DNA of 64,000 nt, from positions 124,001-188,000 of the forward strand of contig CAZLUP010000001.1 in NCBI GenBank assembly GCA_964562685.1, given 5' to 3'. A program made the position numbers and the translations under genes. The notes under the pieces are model-generated. The model saw only the letters and a program-made list of their open reading frames with translations. It made no database searches and was not told the origin of the DNA. Origin of the DNA: Stanieria sp964562685. GTDB taxonomy: Bacteria; Cyanobacteriota; Cyanobacteriia; Cyanobacteriales; Xenococcaceae. Below, piece by piece: positions 34,612-44,505 of the stretch. Each line of letters opens with the position of its first letter. The stretch's first letter is position 1.

Positions 34612-34636
34612 TTAACGAAAAAAAAAGTTAACCAAA

Positions 34637-34736
34637 ATGAATGAAGTAAATCAAAAATTACTAGAACTTGCTCAAAAAATTTCTCAACCATACATAGCTA
34701 ATTCTAAAGTATTAGCGATCGCTATAATTATTTTTT
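34637..34736 (+). pseudogene. 5' fragment of a nucleotidyltransferase-type gene
   Basis: ATG at 34637 begins MNEVNQKLLELAQKISQPY then IANSKV, which resembles the start of cyanobacterial proteins with a minimal nucleotidyltransferase fold, where a ...TGSVAEG motif should follow. After LAIAI the match stops exactly at a HIP1 octamer (34715-34722), and the frame runs into the 3' end of the convergent lipase gene. Only the first about 25 codons remain. Family call is moderate. Confidence 0.4.
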
Positions 34737-35576
34737 CTAATTTCTTTCGGTTAACAAATGTCTATTTAACCAATCTTCGATATCTACGAGTACCTCTTGA
34801 TAGTTAAGATCGTTATGAATTTCGTGATAGCTTTCGGGATATTCTCGTATTTCTTTATCAGCTAAAGTTAGTTGTTCAAAAAAAATGCGACTGCTTGCTG
34901 GTAAAGTTACTCGATCTGCACCACCATGAAGAATCAGAAGAGGAATCTGTAGTTCCGTCACATGAAGATAAATCCAATCAATAGTTTTTAACAATTCTGT
35001 TGCTAATCTAGCCGTTCCTCGATTATGACGTAAAATATCTTGGGCGCAAGCAGCTACTACTTCTGGATCGCGAGAACTAGCAGAAAAGTCTATTCCTGTA
35101 TCTAAAGAAAAATGAGGCAAAATACGCGATAATAGCTTGCCAATCAATAATTTCCAGGGATTAATGCCTAATCCTAATGCTGGTGCTATCAAGATTAATC
35201 CTTGTATTTGGTTGAGTTCTCGTAAAACATAATCTAAAGCAATTGTTCCTCCGAGACTTTGACCAATAACAAACAAAGGAAGTTCTGGTTCTTTACTTTT
35301 AACTAAATTAAGAAAAGCTTTTAAGTCTGCTCGAAATTCTGCCCAACTATTAATATAGCCTCGTTGACCAGGAGATCTCCCGTTGCCTCGCAAATCAAAA
35401 CTATAAACAGTGTAATTGCGCTCAAGCATATATTCGACCATCTTAGTAAAAATCCCACTATGTCCGCCGTGTCCAGGGATAATTACCAAAACTGCTCGTG
35501 CTATTTGAGGATGCCAACTTTGATAATACAGATTGAGTTCGTTTGCACCCTTAAATGTTCCCTCCCTATGTTTCAT
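34737..35576 (-). CDS. Monoacylglycerol lipase / lysophospholipase-like hydrolase
   Basis: 279 aa alpha/beta hydrolase of the Hydrolase_4 family. IIPGHGGHSGIFTKMVEYM, FDLRGNGRSPGQRGYI and the nucleophile GQSLGGTIALDY (Ser near 114), acid in LILHGGADRVT and His in ESYHEIHND make the triad. Likely releases fatty acids from mono-acyl lipids at the membrane surface. Single gene. Confidence 0.87.
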   Translation of the reverse strand: MKHREGTFKGANELNLYYQSWHPQIARAVLVIIPGHGGHSGIFTKMVEYMLERNYTVYSFDLRGNGRSPGQRGYINSWAEFRADLKAFLNLVKSKEPELPLFVIGQSLGGTIALDYVLRELNQIQGLILIAPALGLGINPWKLLIGKLLSRILPHFSLDTGIDFSASSRDPEVVAACAQDILRHNRGTARLATELLKTIDWIYLHVTELQIPLLILHGGADRVTLPASSRIFFEQLTLADKEIREYPESYHEIHNDLNYQEVLVDIEDWLNRHLLTERN

Positions 35577-35739
35577 CTTAATTTTTGATGCCTATAGTCT
35601 CAAATTGATACCAATTTGAATTAGTTAGTAAGTCAACCTAATTAAACGTTAAACTAGTTTCCCCAAACTTTGATATCCCTAGTCCCCAAACTAAGACTAT
35701 TTCATGTTTAATTAAGTAAAGCTACTTATCAGGGAGGAA

Positions 35740-37659
35740 CTAGTTAATTACCAGTTGATTGAGATGAACCGATGGTAAGTTACCATTTTGTAACCATTGC
35801 TTAACTTCTAAAGTTGCATGAGCTTGTTGAAGTCGCGATCGCAGTTGTTCTCCTTCTATGACTTCTTGTTCTAGTAGTAATTGGGCTATCTCTTCAAGTA
35901 ATTCTTGGTTTTGCTGCAATAAAATTAAAGCAGTCTGATGCGCTCCTTCGATCAATATTTTCACTTCTTGGTCAATTTCTTCAGCAATTTTGGGGCTAAT
36001 CGAACGGCGAGGATTAGTTAAACCTTCTAAAAACTGTTGTTGCATCTTCTCAAAGGCAATGGGTCCCAAGCGATCGCTCATACCGTAGAGAGTGACAAAT
36101 CTTTCAGCCAAATCAGTCGCTTTTTGAATATCGTCACTTGCTCCTGTAGATACTTTACCAAAAACTAATTCTTCAGCAGCACGTCCTCCTAATAAAATAG
36201 CAATCCGACCCCGAATTTCATCTTCTAACATTAAAAAACGGTCTTCTTCGGGTAATTGTAGCGTATAACCCAATGCTCCTATCCCTCGTGGCACAATCGA
36301 AATTTTCTCTACTTTTTCTGCACCAGGCATTAAGGTAGCAATAATGGCATGACCAACTTCGTGATAAGCAACAGTTTTTTTCTCAATTTCATTTAGTACT
36401 CGCGTTTTTTTCTCTAAACCTGTCAAAATTCTCTCAATTGCTTCATTAAAATCTGCCATCGTCACCGCGGAACGGTCTTTCCTGGCAGCTAGTAAAGCAG
36501 CTTCATTGATTAGATTAGCTAAATCTGCTCCAGCAAAACCAGGAGTACGGGCTGCTAACATAGCTAAATCCACATCTTCGGCTAATTTGACCCCTCTGCT
36601 GTGTACTTCTAAAATTGCCAAACGACCAGATTTATCGGGACGATCTACCAAAATCCGACGATCAAAACGACCAGGACGCAATAAAGCAGGATCAAGAACT
36701 TCAGGGCGATTTGTAGCAGCGAGGAGAATGACTCCTGCATTGGGGTCAAAACCGTCCATTTCTGCCAATAATTGATTTAGAGTTTGTTCTCTCTCGTCAT
36801 TACTGCCTACTAGCGAACCAGAAGCAGCTCTAGATTTACCCAAAGCATCGAGTTCATCAATAAAAACGATCGCAGGTGCTTGTCGTTTTGCCTGTTCAAA
36901 TAAATCTCTCACCCGCGATGCCCCAACACCAACAAATAACTCGATAAATTCCGAACCAGAAATACTAAAAAAGGGAACTCCTGCTTCTCCTGCGATCGCT
37001 TTAGCTAGTAAAGTTTTGCCTGTACCTGGTGGTCCTACTAACAAGACCCCTTTCGGAATTTTTGCACCCAAACGCACGTATTTACTACTATGTTGTAAAA
37101 AATCAACAATCTCCTGTAGTTCTGTCTTAGCTTCATCTACTCCAGCTACGTCGTTGAAAGTAACACCCGTAGTTCCTTCTGAGTAAATCCTTGCTTTACT
37201 TCTGCCAATAGTAAAAGCCATTGGTCCCCCGCCTTCTTGACTACTTCCAAACAGCGAACCCAGAAGTCCCAGGAATAGAAAAAAGAAAAATAACCCTTGA
37301 AGAATTACCCAAAATGCACCATTGCTACTAGAAGGCAGAGCCGAAAATTCTACCTGATGTTGGCGTAGAAGTTTTGGTAAATCTGTATCTTGAGGGATTG
37401 GTATTGTGGTAAAAACCTGTTTTGTTTTGTCTTGAATTGATTTGAGTTGATATTCAATTCTATTGCTACTAATTGTTACACGAGCAACGCGATCAGCTTC
37501 TACCAAATCAATAAATTTACTATAGGATTGTTGATTTTTTTGTGTAGTGGGTAAGGCGAAGAAATTGAGCCAGATTAAAGAACTTAACAGAATAATTAAA
37601 GTCCAATTAAATTGGTTCGATTGAGGTCGTTGAGTTAAACTTTGGCGATCGCGATGCAT
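35740..37659 (-). CDS. ftsH: ATP-dependent zinc metalloprotease FtsH
   Basis: 639 aa. Two N-terminal membrane helices (about 20-40 and 119-140) flank a periplasmic domain. AAA module: Walker A GPPGTGKT, Walker B IVFIDELDAL, SRH ATNRPEVLDPALLRPGRFDR. The M41 site is HEVGH (HExxH) with downstream Asp region TGASDDIQKATDLAERFVT. It degrades damaged membrane proteins; cyanobacteria have several FtsH paralogues, and which this is cannot be told here. HEVGH instead of HEAGH is a minor variant. A long leaderless gap lies upstream. Confidence 0.95.
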   Translation of the reverse strand: MHRDRQSLTQRPQSNQFNWTLIILLSSLIWLNFFALPTTQKNQQSYSKFIDLVEADRVARVTISSNRIEYQLKSIQDKTKQVFTTIPIPQDTDLPKLLRQHQVEFSALPSSSNGAFWVILQGLFFFFLFLGLLGSLFGSSQEGGGPMAFTIGRSKARIYSEGTTGVTFNDVAGVDEAKTELQEIVDFLQHSSKYVRLGAKIPKGVLLVGPPGTGKTLLAKAIAGEAGVPFFSISGSEFIELFVGVGASRVRDLFEQAKRQAPAIVFIDELDALGKSRAASGSLVGSNDEREQTLNQLLAEMDGFDPNAGVILLAATNRPEVLDPALLRPGRFDRRILVDRPDKSGRLAILEVHSRGVKLAEDVDLAMLAARTPGFAGADLANLINEAALLAARKDRSAVTMADFNEAIERILTGLEKKTRVLNEIEKKTVAYHEVGHAIIATLMPGAEKVEKISIVPRGIGALGYTLQLPEEDRFLMLEDEIRGRIAILLGGRAAEELVFGKVSTGASDDIQKATDLAERFVTLYGMSDRLGPIAFEKMQQQFLEGLTNPRRSISPKIAEEIDQEVKILIEGAHQTALILLQQNQELLEEIAQLLLEQEVIEGEQLRSRLQQAHATLEVKQWLQNGNLPSVHLNQLVIN

Positions 37660-38555
37660 AATTTGTCACTCCTAATTCTTGATAATTTATTATTAAGGGA
37701 GTGGTAAATGTATTTTTTAAATTGATAGAAAATAAAAATAATTGTTTATTTGAATTTGCCTAATAGTTTATTGGTTTTTACTTTTGTTTAGGGAAAGTTG
37801 ATTTTGTCAGCAAAATTGAGTGGTTTTTATGGATATTTTTGTCAACAACTAGTTTTTTTAACTAATAACAATAATTTTTTTTTATCTTAGCTATTGCCCA
37901 GCCAATCAAATTAAGATTAGCAGTTCATAAAAATTGATAACTATCTCTAATCTAAGTAAAATAACTCTTACATTTTATTATCTCACAATCATTGAATTTA
38001 ATATAAAAAGTTGAGTTTAAAGATAATTTGCTACGGATAAAATAATGACGGGCTAAATCTCCCTTTGATCCAGCCCGTCATGAAGTTAATATTGGATTGT
38101 TCAAGGTTTCCTCCTGAACCTTTTATTCAACTCTATGCAGCTTACTCTACTTCTTCATCTTCAGGAAACATCCTTTAAAGTTGGTTGTGCTGTTAATCAA
38201 GCATTACCACTTTGCTTTTTAGGAAGCTTAAGTTCACTGCTACACTTATATATTAACAAAATTATGCTCAATCTCAAATTTTACTCTTAATTATATTTAC
38301 ATAAATAAACATTTTAACTTGATTAAGAAAACTGGTTTGTCAAAAAAAATATCTTTGTTTTCATTACGATTAAGTAACTACCTAATTACCAATAAAAGTT
38401 TTTGAGAAAAGTATTAAATTGATAGGTTTTAAGCCAATCAAACAAATTTTCCCAAATCAAAAATAATCTTAATTAAATAAATTTTCTCTAAAAAAATAAT
38501 CAAACTTCTACTGCCTACTCGTTATAATTTTTTTATAGGATTGGGACTAAAAGCC
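37660..38555. other. Long AT-rich gap between ftsH and the ADH gene
   Basis: Nearly 900 bases without a protein gene of normal size. The middle (38046-38260) is more GC-rich and structured and holds a candidate RNA gene, listed separately. The rest is AT-rich and should contain the divergent promoters. Confidence 0.5.
38040..38237 (-). ncRNA. Candidate structured small RNA upstream of ftsH
   Basis: On the minus strand a transcript could start near 38237 (TTGAGC at 38271-38266, TATAAG at 38250-38245). It would end at a terminator-like 9-bp stem AGCCCGTCA/TGACGGGCT (38080-38072 with 38054-38046) followed by TTATTTTAT. Between them is a hairpin with stem AAGGTT/AACCTT (38122-38103) whose loop holds AGGAGG. 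Only tiny frames exist inside (for example MFPEDEEVE). No known RNA family recognised. Confidence 0.3.
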
Positions 38556-39542
38556 ATGCGCGCTATGATTCTTGACGCACCAGGTCAAACTCTCCGAAAA
38601 GCAGAGTTACCTGTGCCAACTCCCCAACCAAAACAAGTTCTCTTAAAAGTTCGAGCTTGTGGAGTTTGTCGTACTGATTTACATATAGTAGATGGGGAAC
38701 TACCTCAACCTAAGTTACCCCTGATTTTAGGACATCAAATTGTCGGGGTAATTGAACAAGTAGGAGCAAAAGTCAGCAAATTTATTCCTGGTAATCGTGT
38801 CGGTGTACCTTGGCTAGGTTCTACTTGTAACTGCTGTCGTTATTGTTTATCTGGCAGAGAAAATCTTTGCGACTTCGCCCAATTCACTGGCTACAATCTA
38901 GATGGTGGTTATGCTGAATACGTAGTAGCTGACGAAAGTTTTTGTTTTGCTATTCCCGATGACTATCCAGATTTACAAGCAGCCCCGTTACTTTGCGCTG
39001 GTTTAATCGGCTATCGCTCCTACAGAATGACTGGAGAGGCGAAGCGGATTGGTTTTTATGGTTTTGGTGCTGCTGCTCACATTTTGATCCAGGTAGCTAG
39101 TTATCAAGACAAACAAGTTTATGCTTTTACTCGTCAGGGCGATACTCAAGGACAACAATTCGCTCGTAATTTAGGTGCAGTTTGGGCTGGTAGTTTTGAA
39201 GAATTACCGCCAGAGGAATTGGATGCAGCCATTATTTTTGCTCCCATAGGTAAGTTAGTCCCCGCAGCCCTACAAGGAGTAGCTAAAGGAGGTGTGGTTG
39301 TCTGCGCTGGTATCCACATGAGCGATATTCCTTCCTTTCCCTATGAAATTTTGTGGTCGGAACGAGTTTTGCGTTCAGTTGCTAACCTCACTCGCCAAGA
39401 TGGAGAAGAGTTTCTTACTTTAGCCCCTCAGATTCCCATTCATACCGAAGTAACTCCTTTTCCTCTAAGTCAAGCTAATCAAGCTTTAGAAGCTTTACGC
39501 ACAGGTAAAATTAATGGCGCAGCCGTGTTAGTTGTTGATTAA
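38556..39542 (+). CDS. Zinc-dependent alcohol dehydrogenase
   Basis: About 328 aa medium-chain dehydrogenase. Catalytic zinc ligands ACGVCRTDLH and GHQIVGVIEQVG; the structural zinc loop GSTCNCCRYCLSGRENLCDFAQ has its four Cys; NAD(P) region GFYGFGAAAHILIQVA. ATG at 38556 is preferred to a TTG 15 bases upstream. The layout resembles bacterial propanol-preferring ADH (AdhA group). Substrate is probably an aldehyde or primary alcohol. Confidence 0.9.
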   Translation: MRAMILDAPGQTLRKAELPVPTPQPKQVLLKVRACGVCRTDLHIVDGELPQPKLPLILGHQIVGVIEQVGAKVSKFIPGNRVGVPWLGSTCNCCRYCLSGRENLCDFAQFTGYNLDGGYAEYVVADESFCFAIPDDYPDLQAAPLLCAGLIGYRSYRMTGEAKRIGFYGFGAAAHILIQVASYQDKQVYAFTRQGDTQGQQFARNLGAVWAGSFEELPPEELDAAIIFAPIGKLVPAALQGVAKGGVVVCAGIHMSDIPSFPYEILWSERVLRSVANLTRQDGEEFLTLAPQIPIHTEVTPFPLSQANQALEALRTGKINGAAVLVVD

Positions 39543-39593
39543 ATGCATTTAACGCGATCAAATCTAAAAGAAAATTAATTTAATATTGGTTTG

Positions 39594-40427
39594 CTACGCA
39601 GGCGTGTACGAAACCGCACCCGTTGTAGATTGAAGCAATTCTTCTGCTGCCTGTTCAATATATACTTCCATATTTTCCATTTGAACATTACCAAAAACAG
39701 TGGCAAAAGAAACATCTGCTGCATCTTTTCCTGTACCAATTCTCACAAATCCTTCCCTTGGTGCAAGACGGGTAGCATCAAATAAATACCACCGATTTTC
39801 TAAATAAGCTTCAAAACAAGCGTGAAAATCAGGTGGTTGTAATTGATTAGCATAGACAGCCACAAATCTGGCAGGAATATTTAAAGCACGACAAAAGGCA
39901 ATTCCCAAATGAGCAAAATCTCGACAGACGCCGACACGTTCTACAATAACATCATAAGCAGAGGTGTGAGAGTCTGTACTACCAGATAAGTAGGTAACTT
40001 TGTCATAAATCCAGTTACAAATCGCCTGAACTCTGGAATAGCCAGGTTCTAAGTCCCCAAATTCGTCTTGTGCCAGTTGCATTAATCGATCAGACTGACA
40101 ATAACGAGAGGGATAAAGATAATACAAAGTTTCTAATGGTAAGTTTTCAGGCGGTATTTCCCCAATCTCATCAGGATTTTCCTCAGTAAAAGTTAAATCT
40201 ACAGTTGCTTGATAAGAAACTTTTAATTTTCCTTCAGGGACAGTTAATCGTAAATAGCGATTCTTGATAAAAGGAGCGACATATTCTTCGTATTCTGTTT
40301 GAGGTTCGATCTGAAGATTTTCTTCAATAATAGTTTGAGATTCGTTTTCAACTGCACAGACGTTGAAGATAAAAGTGCTAGAAGAAGCAATCCTGTAGTC
40401 AAGTTGGCATCCAAGCCTGTATTTCAT
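39594..40427 (-). CDS. Transglutaminase-like cysteine protease family protein
   Basis: 277 aa. N-terminal beta domain (KYRLGCQLDYRIASSSTFIFNV...), then the transglutaminase core with the Cys-His-Asp triad: VGVCRDFAHLGIAFCRALNIPARFVAVY, FHACFEAYLENRWYLFDATRLAP. Bacterial members of this type are thought to be proteases or amidases rather than cross-linkers. Convergent with the ADH gene. Confidence 0.85.
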   Translation of the reverse strand: MKYRLGCQLDYRIASSSTFIFNVCAVENESQTIIEENLQIEPQTEYEEYVAPFIKNRYLRLTVPEGKLKVSYQATVDLTFTEENPDEIGEIPPENLPLETLYYLYPSRYCQSDRLMQLAQDEFGDLEPGYSRVQAICNWIYDKVTYLSGSTDSHTSAYDVIVERVGVCRDFAHLGIAFCRALNIPARFVAVYANQLQPPDFHACFEAYLENRWYLFDATRLAPREGFVRIGTGKDAADVSFATVFGNVQMENMEVYIEQAAEELLQSTTGAVSYTPA

Positions 40428-40540
40428 ATATTGTCAAATTAAAGAATTTGGTTATTAACGCTCTAGCCTTAACTTAACTTTTTCAAAAGAAGAATTTCAA
40501 TGTTTATGTTGTCTTTTGATAACCATTTTTTCAGTTATCA

Positions 40541-40569
40541 GTAGGGGCAAGACAGTGCCTTGTCCCTAC
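40541..40569. repeat. REP-like palindrome
   Basis: GTAGGGGCAAG and CTTGTCCCTAC pair over 11 bases with one G-T wobble and a 7-base loop. Palindromes of this sequence type are dispersed in many cyanobacterial genomes. Confidence 0.65.
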
Positions 40570-40659
40570 ACCAGTTACATAAGTACATAGGCAGAATCAA
40601 TTACACAAAACAATAGTTCATAGTTCAAAATCAAACTGATAACTGGTGAGTGATGGCTA

Positions 40660-40689
40660 TTCCTTGTTCCCTATTCCCTGTTCCCTATT
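40660..40689. repeat. Heptamer tandem repeat (TTCCCTR)n
   Basis: About four copies of TTCCCTG/TTCCCTA (first one TTCCTTG), a classical cyanobacterial short tandemly repeated repetitive sequence. Confidence 0.8.
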
Positions 40690-40849
40690 TTTTTTCTTCA
40701 CCAGTGTATTTAATTTTGCATTACTACTTAGTTACAACAGATGAAACATACTACATCTCTACAGCGATCGCTTATTAGACAAAGTTACAATTACGCTTAA
40801 ATTAAGCTTACAACGACAATTCAAGCGCGAAAATCCTAAGAAGGGAAAA

Positions 40850-40965
40850 GTCCGATACGAGCTTGCTAAAGTAAAACCTGATTCCTAGCTAGGTAGAAAC
40901 TATCCGTACATTCAGTTTGGCTGGCTGTTTGTGGAGCTATGCGGACGAATTTTGTTTTTTATTTT
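40850..40965 (+). ncRNA. Possible structured RNA upstream of P-type ATPase
   Basis: GTCCG (40850-40854) can close with CGGAC (40942-40946), and an inner AGCT/AGCT helix sits at the same register. Small internal hairpins (GGTAG-AAA-CTATC) are also possible. A T-rich run, TTTTGTTTTTTATTTT, follows at once like a terminator. No family recognised; it may be a leader or a free RNA. Confidence 0.25.
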
Positions 40966-41117
40966 AATGCCGATCGCTCGTGATTATGGTAGTGTACAAA
41001 ACTCACCTTTATTTTAAGAAACTGTGCATAAGTTTTAATTATTAAAAATACTCTTCACAACATCCTCAACAGATTAGTTTAAATTCAAAACGAATCTGTT
41101 ACTTGGCATGACTGAAT

Positions 41118-43988
41118 ATGACTAATCATTCGCCCATTTGGTCATTAACTGCTGAGGAAGTATATCAAACTCTTCATACTTCTGCCGAAGGACTTGCTGA
41201 TAGTGAAGCTACAGTTAGATTAAAACAGTATGGGGCAAATGAACTGCCCGAACCGCCCCATCGTTCCTTAATATTGCGTTTTCTCGACCAGTTAACCCAT
41301 TTTATGGCATTATTGTTGTGGGTAGCTGGTATTTTAGCGTTTATCTCCCATAGTCCCGAATTAGGTTGGGCAATCTGGGCAGTAATTTGCATTAATGCTA
41401 TTTTTAGTTTTTCTCAGGAATATCAGGCTGAAAAAGCTTTATCCGCTTTAAAAAAAGTCTTACCTGCTCAAGTCAAAGCTTACCGTAGTGGTATTTTACA
41501 AGTAATTCCTGCCCGCGACCTAGTACCTGGAGATGTGATCCAACTTGAAGAAGGCGATCGCATTTCGGCAGATGCGCGTTTAGTAGTTGCGGAAAGTTTT
41601 TATGTGGATGTGTCTGTGTTGACAGGGGAATCTCTTCCTGTAACTCGTCATGCTCGTCCTGTACGTCCCCGTCAGGTGGTACCGATGCGTAATGGTACAC
41701 CTTTATTACACTCTGGAGAAGATTATTTACAAGAAAAATTAAGACCAGCAGAAATTGCTAATTTAGTTTTAGCAGGTTCAACTGTTGCTTCAGGAAGGGC
41801 GACGGCGGTGGTTTATGCTACGGGTGCGAGAACAGAATTTGGTCATGTTGCTCACCTAACTACTACTGTTAAAAGAGAACCAAGTACTTTAGAAATTCAG
41901 ATTGCCAAAATTGTCAGATTTATCACGGCACTGGCAATTATTATGGGTGCGCTCGTTTTTTGCTTGACTTATTTTCTGGTTGGCATGGAGGCAGGAGAAA
42001 GTTTTATTTTTGCCATTGGAATTATTGTTGCCTTTGTGCCTGAAGGACTTTTACCTACTGTAACCCTTGCTTTAGCTATTGGCGTACAACGGATGGCAAG
42101 AAAAAACGCTTTGGTACGTCGTCTTTCTGCGGTAGAAACTCTCAGTGCCACGACGGTAATTTGTACGGATAAAACAGGTACGCTGACTAAAAATGAAATG
42201 ACAGTTCGTAAATTATGGTTACCAACCACAACTTCTGAGATTGAAGTTACGGGGGTAGGTTATGAACCGACTGGAGAAATTATTACGACCAATGGAACCA
42301 GAGAACAAGTTAATTTATTATTAGCAGGTGCTGCCCTTTGTTCCAATGCGCGTTTAATTCACCTCACTCAACCGAGTCGCTGGCAAGAAATTGGCGATCC
42401 TACCGAAGCAGCATTACTAGTAGCAGCGATCAAAGCAGGTTTACAACCAGAAGAATTACAAAAAAGTTCTCCTAGAGTTAGAGAAGTGCCGTTTGATTCT
42501 CGTCGTCGCATGATGACTGTAGTATTAGACTGGCAATTAGAAAAACTGTGGCAGAAAAAACATACTTATCTCAGCTTTACCAAAGGCGCACCTCTAGAAG
42601 TTTTACGTCATTGTCAATATATCTATCGCAATGGACAAATCGAAGAACTAACTCAAAGCGATCGCTCTATGGTTACGACAGCTAATGATCAGTTGGCACG
42701 TCAAGGTTTTCGTGTGTTAGGAATTGCTGTTCGAGAAGGAAATGGAGAATTACTACAACTAACTTCCGCTCAATTAGAACAACATCTAATCTTCATTGGT
42801 TTAGTCTCCATGTTCGATCCACCTCGTGAAGAAGTTCAAGATGCGATCGCTCTTAGTCATGAAGCAGGAATTGCTGTCACTATGATTACAGGAGATTATG
42901 GCTTAACCGCAGAAGCGATCGCGCTTAATATTGGTCTAGTTAAAGAAAAAGCTAGAGTAATTACAGGGGAAGAATTAGGGCGTTTATCAGATGCTCAATT
43001 AAGGCAACTGATCCACCATCGCCGTAATGGTTTAATTTTTGCTCGTGTCATGCCCGAACATAAACTGCGAATTGTTCAAGCTTACCAAAGTCTCGGTCAT
43101 GTTGTAGCAGTTACAGGAGATGGGGTTAACGATGCACCTGCCTTACAAGCAGCTAATATTGGTATTGCCATGGGGATGAGTGGTACAGATGTTGCTCGTG
43201 AAGCAGCAGATATAGTTTTACTTGATGATAATTTTGCCACAATTATCAGTGCTATCGAACAGGGCAGGGCAGTTTATCAGAATATCCGTAAGTTTATCAC
43301 CTATATTTTTGCTTCTAATGTACCAGAGATTCTACCTTTCTTAGCAATGGTCATTTTCAAGATTCCTCCTGCTTTAATAGTTTTACAGATTCTGGCGATC
43401 GATTTAGGTACTGATATGATTCCTGCCTTAGCTTTAGGCGCGGAAAAACCAGAAACAGGAACGATGCAACAACCACCTCGGGAAAAATCTCAATCTCTTT
43501 TAGATCTTTCTCTCCTACTTAATGCTTACTGTTGGTTAGGATTAATTGAAGGAATAGTAGGTATGACTGCATTTTTTGTAGTTTGGTGGAGTTATGGCTA
43601 TAGTTTTACCGAATTACAGGGAATTACTTCGGCAATTTTATCCCATTCAGCCGATGCTAATACTACTGCAATTTATCAACAAGCTACCACCGCAACTTTA
43701 GCAACTATTGTTGCCTGTCAGACTGGCAATGTTTTTGCCTGTCGTTCAGAAAAAGTTTCTATTTTTAAGTTAGGTTTTTTCAGTAATCGTTTAATTTGGA
43801 TTGGTATTGCCACTGAATGGATTTTGATCCTTAGTATTATTTATTTCAAACCTTTAGAAAATATTTTTGCTACTGCACCTATAGCATCATGGCAATGGTT
43901 GTTATTATTAATCTGTCCTCCACTACTATTAGGGGCAGAAGAATTAAGGAAAAAATTTAATAAGTCCTTTTTTAGTCGGTTATATTGA
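41118..43988 (+). CDS. P2-type cation-transporting ATPase
   Basis: 956 aa. Phosphorylation Asp351 in CTDKTGTLT; actuator TGESLP; hinge TGDGVNDAPAL; membrane helix 4 motif VPEGLLPTVTLALAIGVQRMARKNALVRRL, which is close to Na,K-ATPase and yeast/fungal sodium pumps (PEGLL). N-terminal cation ATPase domain and C-terminal six helices are complete. Likely exports Na+ or Ca2+, or exchanges Na+/K+; the ion cannot be fixed from sequence. Single gene. Confidence 0.9.
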   Translation: MTNHSPIWSLTAEEVYQTLHTSAEGLADSEATVRLKQYGANELPEPPHRSLILRFLDQLTHFMALLLWVAGILAFISHSPELGWAIWAVICINAIFSFSQEYQAEKALSALKKVLPAQVKAYRSGILQVIPARDLVPGDVIQLEEGDRISADARLVVAESFYVDVSVLTGESLPVTRHARPVRPRQVVPMRNGTPLLHSGEDYLQEKLRPAEIANLVLAGSTVASGRATAVVYATGARTEFGHVAHLTTTVKREPSTLEIQIAKIVRFITALAIIMGALVFCLTYFLVGMEAGESFIFAIGIIVAFVPEGLLPTVTLALAIGVQRMARKNALVRRLSAVETLSATTVICTDKTGTLTKNEMTVRKLWLPTTTSEIEVTGVGYEPTGEIITTNGTREQVNLLLAGAALCSNARLIHLTQPSRWQEIGDPTEAALLVAAIKAGLQPEELQKSSPRVREVPFDSRRRMMTVVLDWQLEKLWQKKHTYLSFTKGAPLEVLRHCQYIYRNGQIEELTQSDRSMVTTANDQLARQGFRVLGIAVREGNGELLQLTSAQLEQHLIFIGLVSMFDPPREEVQDAIALSHEAGIAVTMITGDYGLTAEAIALNIGLVKEKARVITGEELGRLSDAQLRQLIHHRRNGLIFARVMPEHKLRIVQAYQSLGHVVAVTGDGVNDAPALQAANIGIAMGMSGTDVAREAADIVLLDDNFATIISAIEQGRAVYQNIRKFITYIFASNVPEILPFLAMVIFKIPPALIVLQILAIDLGTDMIPALALGAEKPETGTMQQPPREKSQSLLDLSLLLNAYCWLGLIEGIVGMTAFFVVWWSYGYSFTELQGITSAILSHSADANTTAIYQQATTATLATIVACQTGNVFACRSEKVSIFKLGFFSNRLIWIGIATEWILILSIIYFKPLENIFATAPIASWQWLLLLICPPLLLGAEELRKKFNKSFFSRLY

Positions 43989-44505
43989 TAGCTTGCAAAA
44001 TTATTTGTAGATCGAGACTAATTTGGCTGCTTTGATATTTAAGCATGAGATTGCGATTGAGCAACCATAACTTATATCAAGTTCGGATGATGACTTTAAA
44101 TTAAATTTCTCCTCGTCTCCAGACCCTTCGCTTCTCTCAGGGCTTCGCTGCGCTCGTCTCCAACTCTCCCCGTCATCCATAACATTTAGCTGTTGAAACA
44201 AACCTGATCTTATAGAATTTTAAAAAAGCTTTTTTTCAATGAAGTAACAATTACCTTTAGATAATTATCAATTATAATTTAATAACTCTTACATATATAC
44301 TAAGGAAGCAAGCTTTTTGTTTCTTAGAGCTTGAAGTTTATTGATTAGTATCGATAATAATAGTGATCAGAGTCTAGATTGGCATATAATTTATATTTAA
44401 ACATTAAAAAGAACAAAATAGATTAAAAGTAAATTAGATTTGGGAATGATATTGATCAGGACTATTTCTCTGTAGATAGAGGTATTAAATAATCATAAAT
44501 TCTCT
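43989..44505. other. Gap with a GC-rich repeat fragment
   Basis: 517 bases without a believable gene. A GC-rich patch (44111-44175) contains the direct repeat CTCGTCTCCA twice (44112-44121 and 44153-44162) around 'CTTCGCTTCTCTCAGGGCTTCGCTGCG'-like sequence. The remainder is very AT-rich and probably holds the promoter of the next gene. Confidence 0.45.

Larger units (their letters stand above)
40428..41117. other. Repeat-rich gap before the P-type ATPase gene
   Basis: No protein gene seen. It contains a GTAGGGGCAAG/CTTGTCCCTAC palindrome (40541-40569), a heptamer repeat (40660-40689) and a possible structured RNA (40850-40965), each listed separately. Confidence 0.5.

Noticed and set aside
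38142..38171. Mini reading frame MFPEDEEVE on the minus strand upstream of ftsH.
   Set aside because: Ten codons only, and the purine-rich stretch touches the ATG directly, leaving no room for a normal ribosome site.
44001..44201. 66-codon minus-strand frame after the P-type ATPase gene.
   Set aside because: Much of it is a GC-rich dispersed repeat (RSPERSEGSGDE-type translation); no ribosome site and no protein-like core.
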